From: Marsupella aquatica
Lineage: Eukaryota; Marchantiophyta
Reading direction: 5' to 3'
DNA length: 64,000 bases
NCBI GenBank assembly: GCA_973895155.1
Contig: OZ316898.1
Span: forward strand, 16,120,001-16,184,000
This document shows positions 44,201 to 56,420 of this stretch, piece after piece. The notes beneath the pieces are model-generated. The model saw nothing but the letters and a program-made list of their open reading frames with translations, was not told the DNA's origin and did not search any database. Every line of letters starts with the position of its first letter. The stretch's first letter is position 1. A program made the position numbers and the translations under genes.

Positions 44201-44341
44201 CTCAATAGAGGTGATGTGTTGAAGTTGATTCTTGGTGTAGACAGCAATGCCTCCAAACCCTCTTCCCCGTGTGGTCTTCTTCTCATTGAAGATGGATTGT
44301 ATGCAAGTAAAGCCTTTAATGCTAGGTAAAGTGCATACCAA
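41231..44341 (-). pseudogene. LINE 6 ORF2, N-terminally truncated
   Basis: Open from the monomer junction to the stop (about 1036 residues), with RT and zinc motifs intact. It lacks the first APE motifs (WNVSGL and TETW), so the endonuclease should be dead. The first few residues come from the monomer. The C-terminus reads LSRSIGLSRSI because of the 18-bp duplication. Confidence 0.88.
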
Positions 44342-45108
44342 ACGATGTCGGTTGCAGCTCTAACTTTGCCAGTGATACATTCTTGCTGTTTCCAATGCTC
44401 TGGCAAAATCTGAGCTCAAACCGCAGCCAATTGCCCTTCCAACTAAAAGTGAAATTTCGCCCCGAGCTCAGAATCGCAAAACTGGAGACGTAGCAGATCG
44501 CGCATGCTAAAGTGCATACCAAACGATGTCGGTTGCAGCTCTTACTTTGCCAGTGATACATTCTTGCTGTTTCCAATGCTCTGGCAAAATCTGAGCTCAA
44601 ACCACAGCCAATTGCCCTTCTAACTCGAAGTGAAATTTCGCCCCGAGCTCAGAACCGCAAAACTGGAGACGTAGCAGATCGCGCATGCTAAAGTGCATAC
44701 CAAACAATGTCGGTTGCAGCTCTAACTTTGCCAGTGATACATTCTCGCTGTTTCCAATGCTCTGGCAAAGTCTGAGCTTAAACCGCAACCGATTGCCCTT
44801 CCAACTCGAAGTGAAATTTTGCCCCGAGCTCAGAATCGCAAAACTGGAGACGTAGCAGATCGCGCATGCTAAAGTGCATACCAAACGATGTCGGTTGCAG
44901 CTCTACCTTTGCCAGTGATACACTCTCGCTGTTTGCAACACTCTGCCAAAATCTGAGCTCAAACGGCAGCCGATTGCCCTTCCAACTCGAAGTGAAATTT
45001 CGCTCCAAGCTCAGAATCCCGAAACTGGAGACGTAGCAGATCGCGCATGCTAAAGTGCATACCAAACGATGTCGGTTGCAGCTCTAACTTTGCCAGTGAT
45101 ACATTCTC
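44335..45108 (-). repeat. LINE 6 5' monomer array
   Basis: Units start near 44345, 44527, 44708, 44889 and 45070, a period of about 181 bp. The array stops at CATTCTC and passes into non-monomer filler. Confidence 0.85.
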
Positions 45109-45258
45109 ATTGTTTTCGTTGCATTAAAGGCTTTACTTGTGTTGCTTTCGTTGTGATGTCCTCTGTTCACGTCCTTTGATGAACAAGGTGAGCAGGAGGT
45201 CGACTTGCCTCGCCAACAGTACGGCTAGAGTTTCAGCAGTACGCCCTCCACATTCGCG
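45109..45258. other. Filler at the LINE 6/7 head-to-head junction
   Basis: 150 bp that is not monomer. It includes GCATTAAAGGCTTTACTTG, a piece of ORF2, between TTGTTTTCGTT and TTGCTTTCGTTG. The rest has no source in this window. It repeats at 45671-45820 after the gap. Plus-strand monomer sequence starts at about 45259. Confidence 0.6.
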
Positions 45259-45319
45259 AGTTTCGCGATTCTAAGCTCGGGGCAAAATTTCACTTCGAGT
45301 TGGAAGGGCAATCGGCTGC

Positions 45320-45419
45320 NNNNNNNNNNNNNNNNNNNNNNNNNNNNNNNNNNNNNNNNNNNNNNNNNNNNNNNNNNNNNNNNNNNNNNNNNNNNNNNNN
45401 NNNNNNNNNNNNNNNNNNN
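45320..45419. other. Assembly gap (100 N)
   Basis: Exactly 100 N, the conventional unknown-size gap. The sequence on its right (45420-45881) replays 44678-44885 and 45066-45319 on its left, apart from one missing monomer. The duplication is therefore probably an assembly artefact, and true length and monomer number here are unknown. Confidence 0.95.
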
Positions 45420-46386
45420 ATCGCGCATGCTAAAGTGCATACCAAACAATGTCGGTTGCAGCTCTAACTTTGCCAGTGATACATTCTCGCTGTTTCCAAT
45501 GCTCTGGCAAAGTCTGAGCTTAAACCGCAACCGATTGCCCTTCCAACTCGAAGTGAAATTTTGCCCCGAGCTCAGAATCGCAAAACTGGAGACGTAGCAG
45601 ATCGCGCATGCTAAAGTGCATACCAAACGATGTCGGTTGCAGCTCTAACTTTGCCAGTGATACATTCTCATTGTTTTCGTTGCATTAAAGGCTTTACTTG
45701 TGTTGCTTTCGTTGTGATGTCCTCTGTTCACGTCCTTTGATGAACAAGGTGAGCAGGAGGTCGACTTGCCTCGCCAACAGTACGGCTAGAGTTTCAGCAG
45801 TACGCCCTCCACATTCGCGAGTTTCGCGATTCTAAGCTCGGGGCAAAATTTCACTTCGAGTTGGAAGGGCAATCGGCTGCGGTTTAAGCTCAGATTTTGC
45901 CAGAGCATTGGAAACAGCAAGAATGTATCACTGGCAAAGTTAGAGCTGCAACCGACATCGTTTGGTATGCACTTTAGCATGCACGATCCATGACGTCTCC
46001 AGTTTCGCAATTCTGAGCTTGGGGCGAAATTTCACTTCGAGTTGGAAGGGAAATCGGCTGCGGTTTAAGCTCAGACTTTGCCAGAGCATTGGAAACAGCG
46101 AGAATGTATCATTGGCAAAGTTAGAGCTGCAACCGACATCGTTTGGTATGCACTTTAGCATGCACGATCTGCTACGTGTCCAGTTTCGGGATTCTGAGCT
46201 TGGGGCGAAATTTCACTTCGAGTTGGAAGGGCAATCAGCTGCGGTTTGAGCTCAGACTTTGCCAGAGTGTTGCAAACAACGAGAGTGTATCACTGGCAAA
46301 GGTAGAGCTGCAACTGACATCCTCTACTGCTCCCAATTTCTATTTGTCGTCTAAGAGTACATTCTAACAACAGTTTCAGCTTTGTG

Positions 46387-47157
46387 ATGGCAACGGAGGA
46401 GATTGCCCATCTCAAGGCTTTGCTTGAGAAAATCTTAGTTGTGGTTGAAAACTCCACAATTGAGATTACCACACTCAGCAAGGAGGTGACGGAGCTAAAG
46501 AATGAGAATGTCAAGCAAAAGAGGTTGATTAGTGATCTTCGATCTCAAACTCAGGAGAATGGTAAGCAACTCTCATTGCTTGCATCGTGTTTTGGAGACA
46601 TGGAGAAGAGTATGTGCCCAGAGAAATCAGTGATACATGAGGCTGTAGGGGAGATTGAGGAAAAGCTCAAAACCTTTGCACAGGCTGCAAAACAATCACA
46701 TATGGAATTTGTCCAATCCAAGGAGGAGGAGAGGAGAGCACTAGAGGAAGAACACAAGAACCAGCATGCAAGAGTCAGCAACTGCAAAATATCAGGCCTT
46801 GTTGAGGAGGAGAAGGAAGACACCAAGAAGGTAGCAATTTCATTCTTCCAATCTCAGATGAAAGTGCATGACCCTATCATTTTGCAAGCATATAGGATTG
46901 GGCAAAAGAAAGGGGACCTTCCACGTCCAATCTTGGTGAAGTTTGCAGCTGAATCCGAGAAAGCTAGAGTGATGGCTAACAGGAGCATGCTTAAAGGGCT
47001 AAGGATTTGGTTGGATGATGATCTGACTCCCACACAAGTCCAAGCAAGGAAAATTGAGCTTGAGAAGGTGAGGGTAGCCAAAGACCAAGGATTGGTAGCC
47101 TACTTGCGCAATGGACAAGCTGTTGTTACCAATAAGAAGAGAGTTGTTTCTAAATGA
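46387..47157 (+). CDS. LINE 7 ORF1: L1-type RNA-binding chaperone
   Basis: 256 residues, open. It differs from LINE 5 ORF1 by a few substitutions (VVVENSTIE, VQSKEEE). Same coiled-coil plus RRM-like layout and same in-frame TGA junction to ORF2. Confidence 0.88.
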   Translation: MATEEIAHLKALLEKILVVVENSTIEITTLSKEVTELKNENVKQKRLISDLRSQTQENGKQLSLLASCFGDMEKSMCPEKSVIHEAVGEIEEKLKTFAQAAKQSHMEFVQSKEEERRALEEEHKNQHARVSNCKISGLVEEEKEDTKKVAISFFQSQMKVHDPIILQAYRIGQKKGDLPRPILVKFAAESEKARVMANRSMLKGLRIWLDDDLTPTQVQARKIELEKVRVAKDQGLVAYLRNGQAVVTNKKRVVSK

Positions 47158-47178
47158 TGGATCGGGACCTTGAGAGTC

Positions 47179-50100
47179 ATGGCATGGAATGTTTCAGGAC
47201 TTTCCATAGAAACAGCAATTGGAGGGGAACCTTTGTTTGAGAATTTTGACATCTTGCTTTTCACGGAGACTTGGGAATATGAGGGAAATGCTCTACCTAG
47301 CATTAAAGGCTTTACTTGCATACAATCCATCTTCAATGAGAAGAAGACCACACGGGGAAGAGGGTTTGGAGGCATTGCTGTCTACACCAAGAATCAACTT
47401 CAACACATCACCTCTATTGAGCATGAAGATCCCAGCAAACAGTTCATGGTGGTGAGACTTCATACTCTATCATTTCTGATTGTCACCTACTTTGCTCCCC
47501 TTAATATGAATGTCTATAAGATGGGAATTGCTGATGCACATTATCCATTTCATAGGTTAATCCAAGTCATTCATGATATATCACCACTAGGGGAGACATG
47601 GATAGTGGGGGACTTTAATGCCAGGATATCTAATGAACAATTTACTGAAAGTGAGGACTTAGGAACTTTACCTTGGTCATCATGTAGTGAAGAGCTACCT
47701 TGGGTGAGAGAGGCTCTTGACACCAGAACAAATGACATGACACGTCACTTTTTGCATTTGGGAGCTTCTTGTAATCTAAGAATATTGAATGGGCTTGAGA
47801 GATTTCCCCAATCATCTGGTTACACTTTTAGATCTAAACAAGGATGTAGTACCATTGATTACCTTCTTGCCACACCTACCTCTGCCACTAGAGTGGTTGA
47901 CTTTCAAATACTTGATCAACAACCAGAGTCTTCACACTTGCCTTTGTTGTTCCATCTTGACCTGACCACAATCCCAAACAAAGTGCATAGAAAGCCAGTA
48001 CCCAAACCTCTGTTTCTAGACCCTGATAGAGAAGTCATCTTCAAAGCCAACTTTGAACATCTTCTCCATACCCTGGATGATCAGATTGAGCTCTCAGAAG
48101 TCATAGTACAAGCAGCAGCCTCTACTTTCTCCACCAAACCCCCAGAAAGCAAAACATGAAGGCTTGGTTTGACGAGGATTGTGCTAGAGCAAGGATGCAA
48201 GCAAGATCACATTCAGGGGAAAAGAGACTTTTGGCATTCACTATGTACAAGAACTTCATCAAACACAAGAAGAGGTGCTTCTTGAAGAGTCATCAACAAT
48301 CACTATGTGAGGAGTTCATCAAACATCCAAAACGTTTTTGGGAGAGAATGCAATCAGGCAAGACTACTCCCCCCTTGGATCACCAGGACCTGGTAACCTA
48401 TGTCACATCCTTGTATTTCTTTCCAGATGCTAGTGGCATGCCTTTGCCCCTTGGGGACACCATTCAGTTTACAGAGAGGGAGGTGAAGGTGCATCTTTCC
48501 CACATGCAACATGGGAAAGCTAAAGATCTGTTGGGCCTGAACTTGGAGCTTCTTTTGTGGGGAGGACCCTCTTTATTAACAAACTTGGTGCATGAGCTGA
48601 ATCAAGCAATGGCTTTAGGTTTACCTAAAGCTTGGATGACCAGAAGAGTGGTGCCTATCTTCAAGGCAGGCAACAAGGACGATGTGCACAACTACAGAAC
48701 CATCATGGTAGGCAATACTTTTGCTAAAGTTTTGGGAGGACTACTTGAAGCCAGATTAAGCTCTTGGTTGGAGAGTGAGATGAAAAGGGCACCTTCACAA
48801 GCAGGTTTTAGGAGAGAATTCAGCACTATGGATCACATTCTCTGCTTGAGGGTGTTGTGTGAAAAGGCCAAATCTCCACATAAACCATTATTTTGCTTGT
48901 TTGTGGACTTCTCCAAGGCCTTTGACAAAGTTTCCCGATCCAAACTTTGGGATAGGATGGTGGAGTTGGAAGTGCCTGAAGAGCTCAGGTTGGCTGTTTC
49001 TAAATTGTACCAAGAAGTGCGCATCAAACTTTCAAAGGAAACCTCTGAAGAAATCTGGAGCACTCTTGGGGTGATCCAAGGTTGTCCTCTCTCACCAACT
49101 CTATTTGGCATCTTCATTGATCAGCTACACAACATTTTGGAGGAGCATGGTGGAGTTGGCACTCAATTGGGTAGGTTTGTCCTCCAACTTCTTATATTTG
49201 CAGATGATGTGGTCCTACTTGCTCATGCTCAAGAAGCTTTGCAAAGACATCTCAATGCCTTGGAGGAGTTTTGTCAAGCAACAGGGATGGTAGTCAACCT
49301 CAAGAAGACCAAGTGTTTGGGCATTGGCACACGACAAAATCCAGAGCTCTACTTCCAAGGGAATCTGGTGGAATTTGTGAGGACCTACAAATACCTTGGG
49401 GTGGAGTTCTCTCAAAACTTGAGTTGGGCCTCATGTGTAAAATCTAGGGCTGCCAATGGGTACAGAGCTTTTTATGCATTCATGAACAAATGCAAAAGAG
49501 CTGGTCTACACACTTGGAGGTTAAGGAAACATCTCTTTGGAGCTTTGGTGAAACCAGTCATTCTTTATGGAGCACCAATTTGGGGAGCAGGTGTGTCTAA
49601 ATCTGGGTGGCAACAGATTGAGGGGCTGCAAAAGCTATTTCTTGAGATGGAGCTTGGGATCAAGTCACAAACCCCATATACACTTACACTTGCAGAGGCA
49701 GGCTTGTTTCCTTTGGAGGTGGAGGCACTCTTCCACACACTCAAATACATCATGCGTGTAAGAGAGTTGGAGGAAAACAGATTTCCTTTTCATGCCTTGC
49801 GCTCATCTTCAGCTAAAGGGTGGTATGCAGATGTGTGCAGGTGGGCCCATGCTTGGGATTTTCCTGAACATGAATGGCCAACACACCCAACCAAGCTAAG
49901 AGCAAAACTTGAGCAAAAGGCTTTGCACAAACTTTGGCATGAACCTAGCCCACGGCAGCAATACTACATGAGAGATGTGAACCCCATGAAGAAATATCGA
50001 GAACAAGAATACTTATCTAGCACTATCTCAGTACAACTTAGACAACTTATTGCTCAGTATAGACTAAGCTCACACCACCTTGAAGTAGAACAAGGGAGAT

Positions 50101-50363
50101 GGAGGGATATTGACAGGAAAAAGAGGGTTTGTCAACTATGTGATAGCTCTAGTATAGAGAATGAATATCATGTATTCATTGCTTGCAAGTTTTATGAGGG
50201 GGTTAGGATGGCATCTCAAATCTTGGTGAAAGATTTGTATGCATTGTTTGGTCTGCCCCCTCAGCAACTTGGAAGATATATCTTTGCGGTGGATAGGGAA
50301 AGGAGAATAGGTTTGGAAAATCTTTCAGGGCTCTCTAGGTCCATAGTTTCTTTGAGGACATAG
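47179..50363 (+). pseudogene. LINE 7 ORF2 (frameshift)
   Basis: APE part open to 48159; the RT part is open again from 48156 to 50363. One T is lost near 48142 in the run before AGAAAGC, between APE and RT domains. Three APE codons are also missing (HTLSFL where others have HTRGTPSFL). RT motifs are intact. Confidence 0.9.
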
Positions 50364-53300
50364 TTGTCCTCTTCTGAGCAATCTCTTTTGGTTGCTCTTT
50401 TCTTTGATTGCATTGTACTTTACTTTTTGTGGCAGCTCCTTTGACTTTCATGGTCCCGGAGCTTATAATACATTACCATTACCATTACCATAACAGCAAC
50501 CACCTAAACTAATCAGTTCCCACTCATTGTCTTGGTTCCAACTACAGGTCATAGTATACACATAGCATGAAACGTGCATAGTACATATTTGATTCTGAGT
50601 TTATGAGTTTCCTAAGACAAAGAGCTTGGTGATAAACCCATATTCTCGATGGACATGTATATCAATCATATTAAAATCCTGTTTTTTCATCCAGAAAGAC
50701 CGAAAGTCTCACCTTGCAGGTTGCAGCAGAGAGAAAATTCACTGGTTGTCGTGTTGTGCAAGTGAACCTCCACTGATGCCCCCGGTGTAGCCCCTCAGAT
50801 GCAGGTGACACTTACCAACTCCCAAGTTGCCTGGTCTAACAGAAAATGCTTATATCTTCAGAACTTTATAGAGCAAGTACATGATCACATACTTCTGGAT
50901 CTATTCATATTTGGAACTCTTGCCAACTACAACTCCCATTATGCACAAGCTCACATCAACAGAGAAAAATACAGAATGCATACTTACTATGGCTCTAAGC
51001 ACCTTCACTACCTTGTTGAACCCAGTCCTGAAGTCTTTTCAGCGTGTTTGTTGTGCTGTCTCCTTTGGCACCCAACACCTTAGTCCTTGATGTAACAGAA
51101 TGCGATTTTACAAGTTAGATGCTTTGGAACCTTCTATGGTCTTAGCTGAATTGATGTCATCGTAAGTGGTGAAAGACAAGGAAGACGAAAGCTGGTTGAA
51201 GAGCTGTGGACAACACACTAGCATGAAGTGCTTCAACCAATCCACTGCCAAACGGAACTCTTACACAGTCACATTCTTTCAGTAAACAGAAACTCAATCA
51301 AACTTCATAATCAAAGTACAGACTCTGAAGGACCAAAGGAGGATGTTGTGAGTTTCTCTGTTGTTTAATGTGTTACCCTTCTAGTTTCGAAGTTAGCAAA
51401 TGCTGAATAATGTGTCTACCAGATCTTCGAAAAGAAGCCCACCACAATTAAGAACTTTGGTATCTGGGTGAGGTATCAGAGTTGTACAGGTTATCCCAAC
51501 ATGTACAAGAAATATTGTGATACCACATTAAACAACCACACAGCAGATGTATGATGAGATGGCTTCTTGTCATAGAGTTCGGTTCCCTTGCATCCAGATC
51601 ATCAAGACTACGACAGTCCCTGTCTCTCTGTGCAAGCGAGAAAGTACCAAGTAGTTCCATGATTCAAAGATCAAGTTCCCCTTGACGTACCGCAAGATTC
51701 AACCTCCATCGCGAAAGCTAAAGACGACTTACAAGGCCACCAAGCCCAACACATTTGTTTGAGTAGTGCGGGTGTAGGTTCCCAATTTTGAAACAATTTG
51801 GCTCATTTTATGTCCCGAGGGACTCCAGGAGTTTATGTATTGAGTTTCTAGGTCAAGATGCTTAATATAAGGAAATTCAATTATCACCTCGTTCCCAACT
51901 TCTATTAATTGAATATACACAAGCTGGAAGCAAGAAGACAAGCCACAATCTAGCATCTTAGCCAAACACAATCGTCCCGACAAAGCAAAACTCAGCTGGA
52001 CAGAAGTCACTCGGATCCACAAAAAATTGAAGATTCACCTCCAAGCCGGAGGCCGATCACTTCAGTACAGCAGCTTCTGGACGGAACAAACTCTGCTCAG
52101 CCCCACAAAAACACAAATGTTAAGGCTCCAAGTCAGAGCTCACAAACAGAAACTCAGATAAATAACATTCAAAATCTGTCCAGGTTTGTGCAAAGTGTAC
52201 ATATTCATTCTTCTGGAATGAACACGCAATGCATACATCGCCTAGACACAGTCATTATAAATCATTGGGCAATTGGGGACCACTAAGCAGGTGTGTTCCT
52301 ATTTCGAGGCTACAAGAAAGGATAGAGTGACACCAAACTGAAGAGTACACCAAAAGAAAAACAGCAAGAACCAAAGTCAATCATGTGTGGATATTTTGCA
52401 CATGGGAAGTTCCCCTGAAGAAGCACCAGTTGCTAACATTGTCACCCGAACCACACCCAGTTTATTACCTCAATGTCTTCAGCCTCAATATCCAATCCTC
52501 AGCCCCCTGGTGCTTCCGTGTTTGTTCTGAAAATTTCTGTGATGAAATAATTATTCAATACATTCAATAGCAAAGAGAACTCAATCACAAAAGAAAAATA
52601 GTTAGTGTGAATGCTAATTTCTCAACACTTAACTAAATTCAAACCACCAATTCAAGTAGTAAGTTTCAAAAACTTGCCTTTACATGAAGAGAAACCAATT
52701 GGCCATGCATGTTACTAAAGCAATAAACAAATAATTAGGCTCAACCCCGGGCTCAACACACAGGCAAACTACTCGAAACATGCTGCTGAGAAGTAACATT
52801 TTTTGAATGTCAGACTATGTGTAAGTGCCATGATCGTGCTCCTACGTTTCACAAGGAGGGCTGGCCCGAAAGGGAGAAGCAACAATGTGGAGTCTATACA
52901 CGTAGCACAAATCCCAGTTTAGAAGGGTGGATGAAGTTCAGACAAGAGTTCAGAACTTGCCATTTGAGATTGCCAATCTGAACTTCACATTCAGACAGGA
53001 CTTCATCCAGTTCAGGAGTTCAGATAGGAGTTCAGACAATCTGAAGAGGACTTTGGACTTGAATGAGGGACAGCGTGGCCATATAGTTATCCTTGTGGCC
53101 TTCAGCTGCGTGTCTCAGGCTGAATTTCACTTTCCAGTTTCGAGAGTTCTGAAGGTCTAGTTTTAGTAACTTCCTCCTGACTCGACTTGGGAGCATTCTC
53201 CCTATTTGCTAGCTTGTAGTTAGCTTTGACTCCTGTGAGCTTAGTTGACGACCCTCTTGAGATATTAACAATTAGAACAAACACAAGTTGTCAAGACAGA

Positions 53301-53603
53301 TTCCACCGGAGCAAAAAGTCCAAAATCAGGTGAAAGAAAACCTAAGGAAAGTCCATAAGAACGAAAGTAGGAAGGCAGGTGCACGGGCCACCGAGAAAAG
53401 TAAAGGATGCATGTGATTAGTGGGGAGGGATCTTAGCAAAAATAGGGGAAAGCAAGGGAACTTGCTGCTAAAATCAGCTGAACGATTGCACGGTTCCTAT
53501 AAATTTAGTGGACCTTAAGGCCATCTGTTCAGCCCCCCACCCCATTGCCAGAGCACGGGGCACAAGGCATGTTCTGATACAGGGAGGAGCAAAACAGTCA
53601 TGT

Positions 53604-53823
53604 CAAGCAAGAAATGTGGAGAGACCAATCAGTAAGCAAAAATAGGGGAGAACATACATACATGATCAGCAGCAGCAGGAAACAAGAAAGATGATTTTGG
53701 GTGGCATCTTAGGGTCGGGGACACCACTGCAACACCGGGACTTAGGATATGAGTTGTTCTTAATCTGCTAGTAGCATCCGGCAGGCCGGCGACCCATGGC
53801 AAAAGGGTAGAGCAACAATCCGC
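53604..53823. repeat. 220-bp direct repeat, unit 1
   Basis: Matches 54430-54648 with scattered differences. Shared phrases include GAGACCAATCAGTAAGCAAA, GCAACACCGGGACTTAGGAT and GGCCGGCGACCCATG. Confidence 0.8.
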
Positions 53824-54429
53824 TAAAACTACCGAGTCTCACCTTTGCGCTACTGACTGTCACCTTTGTCCAAGGTAGCTAGTAATAGCAAGTTGAAGTC
53901 CCGCTCCAAGTTGTCGGCTTCCACTCCAAGCTCCCTAAAAGATTGTGGCCTCAGGTCCAAGTCGTTAGCTCGCACGCGCAACTCCCTAAACCTACACACA
54001 GCGGAAGCTTAGCTCACCAACAACTTGCAGAAACAATGACCTCCCCTCTGAAACTGATAAAAACACCTGAATACAAATAGTGAAGCACGAGGACAGAACA
54101 GGGAGAAGCGTTTTGCAGTTTGGGACGACAATGCTAGGAGTGTATACACTTCGGGCAACAGGGAGGTCCAATAATAGTTTGAATCTGACGGATGAAGCTC
54201 TAGGCGAATGAGCTCCAGGAGATTGGGTGCATGATTGAGTAGGCAATTGTAACAGCAGGCACCTGGCGATTGAAGGAAGCAGCATTCGGCAATGGACCTA
54301 GGCAGCTCGCGAATTTTGCTCAGCAGCGATGTCACCTAGACCCTAAACACGCAATGCATACATCACCTAGACAACTATACTTGCAGCCACGAGGTGAGTC
54401 CGCGATAGGGGATTGAAGGAAGCAGCAAG

Positions 54430-54648
54430 TCAAGCAAGAAGCGTGGAGAGACCAATCAGTAAGCAAAAATAGGGGAGAATAGACATACATCAGCAGCAGC
54501 AGGAAACAAGAAAGATGATACTCTGTTCCATCTTAGAGTCGGGGACACTACTGCAACACCGGGACTTAGGATATGACTTGTTTTTAAACTGGAGATAGCA
54601 TCCAGCAGGCCGGCGACCCATGCCAAAAGGGCAGAGCAGCAATCCGCC
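54430..54648. repeat. 220-bp direct repeat, unit 2
   Basis: Second unit of the repeat at 53604-53823, about 826 bp downstream. It suggests an internal duplication of the CACTA 5' region. Confidence 0.8.
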
Positions 54649-55739
54649 ATGTAGCGATAGGCGAGAGCAGCGATTACGACGATGAAAGATGGTCAAAGCT
54701 GAAGCAAAACCCCTAAAGATGCAGCTTGGCCATACTCTCTTTCCTCACCTCATAGCGCTAGGCATTCAACCTCCCTCTTCAATGAACCTCACAACAGCTT
54801 GAAGGTCGATAGATTTTACCTCGTCTCCTGAGCAGAAACGTCTGCATTAGCTGAACAGAGCCCGGAACAGAGCTATCGCATTTAGCCTCCCGACTCCAAA
54901 ATTGAACGCAACACAACCTCCAACTCCCAATGGCAGCTCAGTAGGTTGATCAGCTCGGTCAATGCAGGTCAGTCGACCTCAATAGCCACACTAGAAGCTC
55001 ACCGCAAGTCACTCAAAGGTCAGACTAGAAGCTCCGCCGCCTTCACACCGTAGCAAAAAACAATGAGACCAATATCGAGCAAGGCGACCCTGTTTGAATA
55101 TTTGGCGACCATCAGGCTCCACCCCTCCTTTCTCGCTACCGTTCCCCCATGTGATGGTTAAGCTTCTGAGGACACAATCAATCGCACAAATGTAGCTTAA
55201 AGCAGGACCTCACTAAGCAGACTATCGGTTAGGACCTTATAGACATAGAGATAGATAGGTCAATGCAACCTTACTTGGGCCGATGCAGCATGTCTCTTCA
55301 CAATGTGAAGCAGCGCAGCATTCCTCCACCTAGCTCGCAGTGATCCTCCGCCTTGCTTGCAGTAACCAGCCTCCGCCTAGCTAGTTTGCACTGTCACGGC
55401 TGCAACTTTTTGTGCAATGACTTGGCCCTCCTACCAACTACGAGCTCCCAAAAGTATGTCGAGCAGATGTACACTCAGGCACCACCTCGTAGAGCTCAAC
55501 TCCAAGTCGGCAGCTCTCACTTGAAACTCAATAGCAGCTTAGCTCACCAGCAGGTTGAAAAGCGACAATGGACTCCCCTCAAAACTGATTGGCAGACCTC
55601 CACACTGACGCTCGTAGCAGGCCCAATCCTAAACACATTTGCACCCTAAAGTCCAGTCGCGCTCAAACACTTTCAAACGACCCTGCAGGAAGTTCGCGAA
55701 GAGTGCAGCTGGAATGAAGGTCGTCGACTCCCAATTTCC

Positions 55740-55858
55740 CTCGCAAAACCAACCTCTGCGGCACACTGACCCTGAACACTTAGGGCAAGTAGTACCCCCA
55801 AAATCTCTCGCAAAACCAACCTCCAAGGTACACTGACCCTGAGGGAAAGTAGTACCCC
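55740..55858. repeat. Imperfect tandem repeat, about 60 bp x 2
   Basis: Units 55740-55798 and 55807-55858 share CTCGCAAAACCAACCTC, ACACTGACCCTGA and AAGTAGTACCCC; the second lacks a few bases. Confidence 0.75.
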
Positions 55859-56409
55859 TCACATGTGGGCAGCCATCGAGTGACTTAGCAAACAGGTTGG
55901 TTTGGACATAAAAGAACCAATGCAAATGACTTAGCAAAAAGTTCAATGTGGGGAGAGTGCACTTTGGTCAAGAACAAGGCCAAATATAGTCAGGTATGAA
56001 TCCACATTATAAGTGAAAGTACCCACCATTCTGATGAAAACCCCCATATTTATACCCATTATATTTGGACTTATTGAACCATGAGTGTGCAATATGTAGT
56101 TGCACCGGGAGTTGCATATTAGGGATTGGCATCCGAAATTGGCTAATGGGGTATGCATGCTGACGGAATTTTAAAAAATGATGTCCAATTCATATTGCAC
56201 TATTGTGGAGTAACTAACATAACTTACCTATTTCTTACTTACTAGTGTTACAATAGCGACATTGGATAAAGTTGTAAGCATGACTTCCCACAACCTCACC
56301 AAAACTTAGTTGGTATGATGTAACTAACATGACACCCACAAACTTGGAGTCGCATATTTATGAAGGTCTCGCACAAGTCACATAGGGGAGGGTCTCAGAA
56401 TGGGTGGTT

Positions 56410-56420
56410 TTCTTCTAGTG
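56410..56420 (-). repeat. CACTA B terminal inverted repeat, right
   Basis: TTCTTCTAGTG, the exact reverse complement of the left terminus. This is the 5' end of the element relative to its genes. The TGC duplication follows at 56421. Confidence 0.92.

Larger units (their letters stand above)
41103..45108 (-). mobile_element. LINE copy 6, ORF1 deleted
   Basis: Minus-strand LINE with the tail at 41105. ORF2 runs to 44330, where codon 42 or so (LPSIKGF) is fused directly to a 5' monomer. ORF1, the ORF1-ORF2 junction and the first part of the APE domain are missing. About 4.3 monomers follow to 45108. It carries the 18-bp duplication near the ORF2 stop. It forms the left half of a head-to-head pair with LINE 7; CCATAA is at 41097-41102. 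Confidence 0.9.
45821..50487 (+). mobile_element. LINE copy 7, right half of the head-to-head pair
   Basis: About 2.7 monomers (45821-46320), ORF1, ORF2 with one frameshift, hairpin 3' UTR and tail. CCATAA follows at 50488-50493, equal to the hexamer left of LINE 6 (its CCAT part can also be tail). A 9-bp deletion in ORF2 near 47466 shortens the APE domain. Confidence 0.88.
50494..56409. other. Non-coding 5' region of CACTA B
   Basis: About 5.9 kb between the LINE pair and the right terminal repeat with no gene I can support; open frames here are short and unlike known families. It is built of degenerate repeats: a 220-bp direct repeat, a 55.7-55.9 kb tandem repeat, two copies of ACGCAATGCATACATC (about 52227 and 54347), and a cluster of GTTCAGAC/TCTGAAC motifs at 52935-53055. 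Long repeat-rich ends are usual in CACTA elements. Confidence 0.6.
24570..56420 (-). mobile_element. Giant CACTA element copy B, complete with TIRs
   Basis: Bounded by CACTAGAAGAA at 24570-24580 and its exact reverse complement at 56410-56420. It is flanked by TGC on both sides (24567-24569 and 56421-56423), the 3-bp duplication expected for CACTA. The copia frame broken at 24569 resumes at 56424 (ADA then FTKVIPLES...). The span is 31,851 bp; without the nested LINEs it is about 18 kb. Gene order on its coding (minus) strand: Cys-rich fragment, PHD, double BRCT, TNP2, Transposase_24-like. Its transposase holds stop codons, so this copy is probably not autonomous now. Confidence 0.92.
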
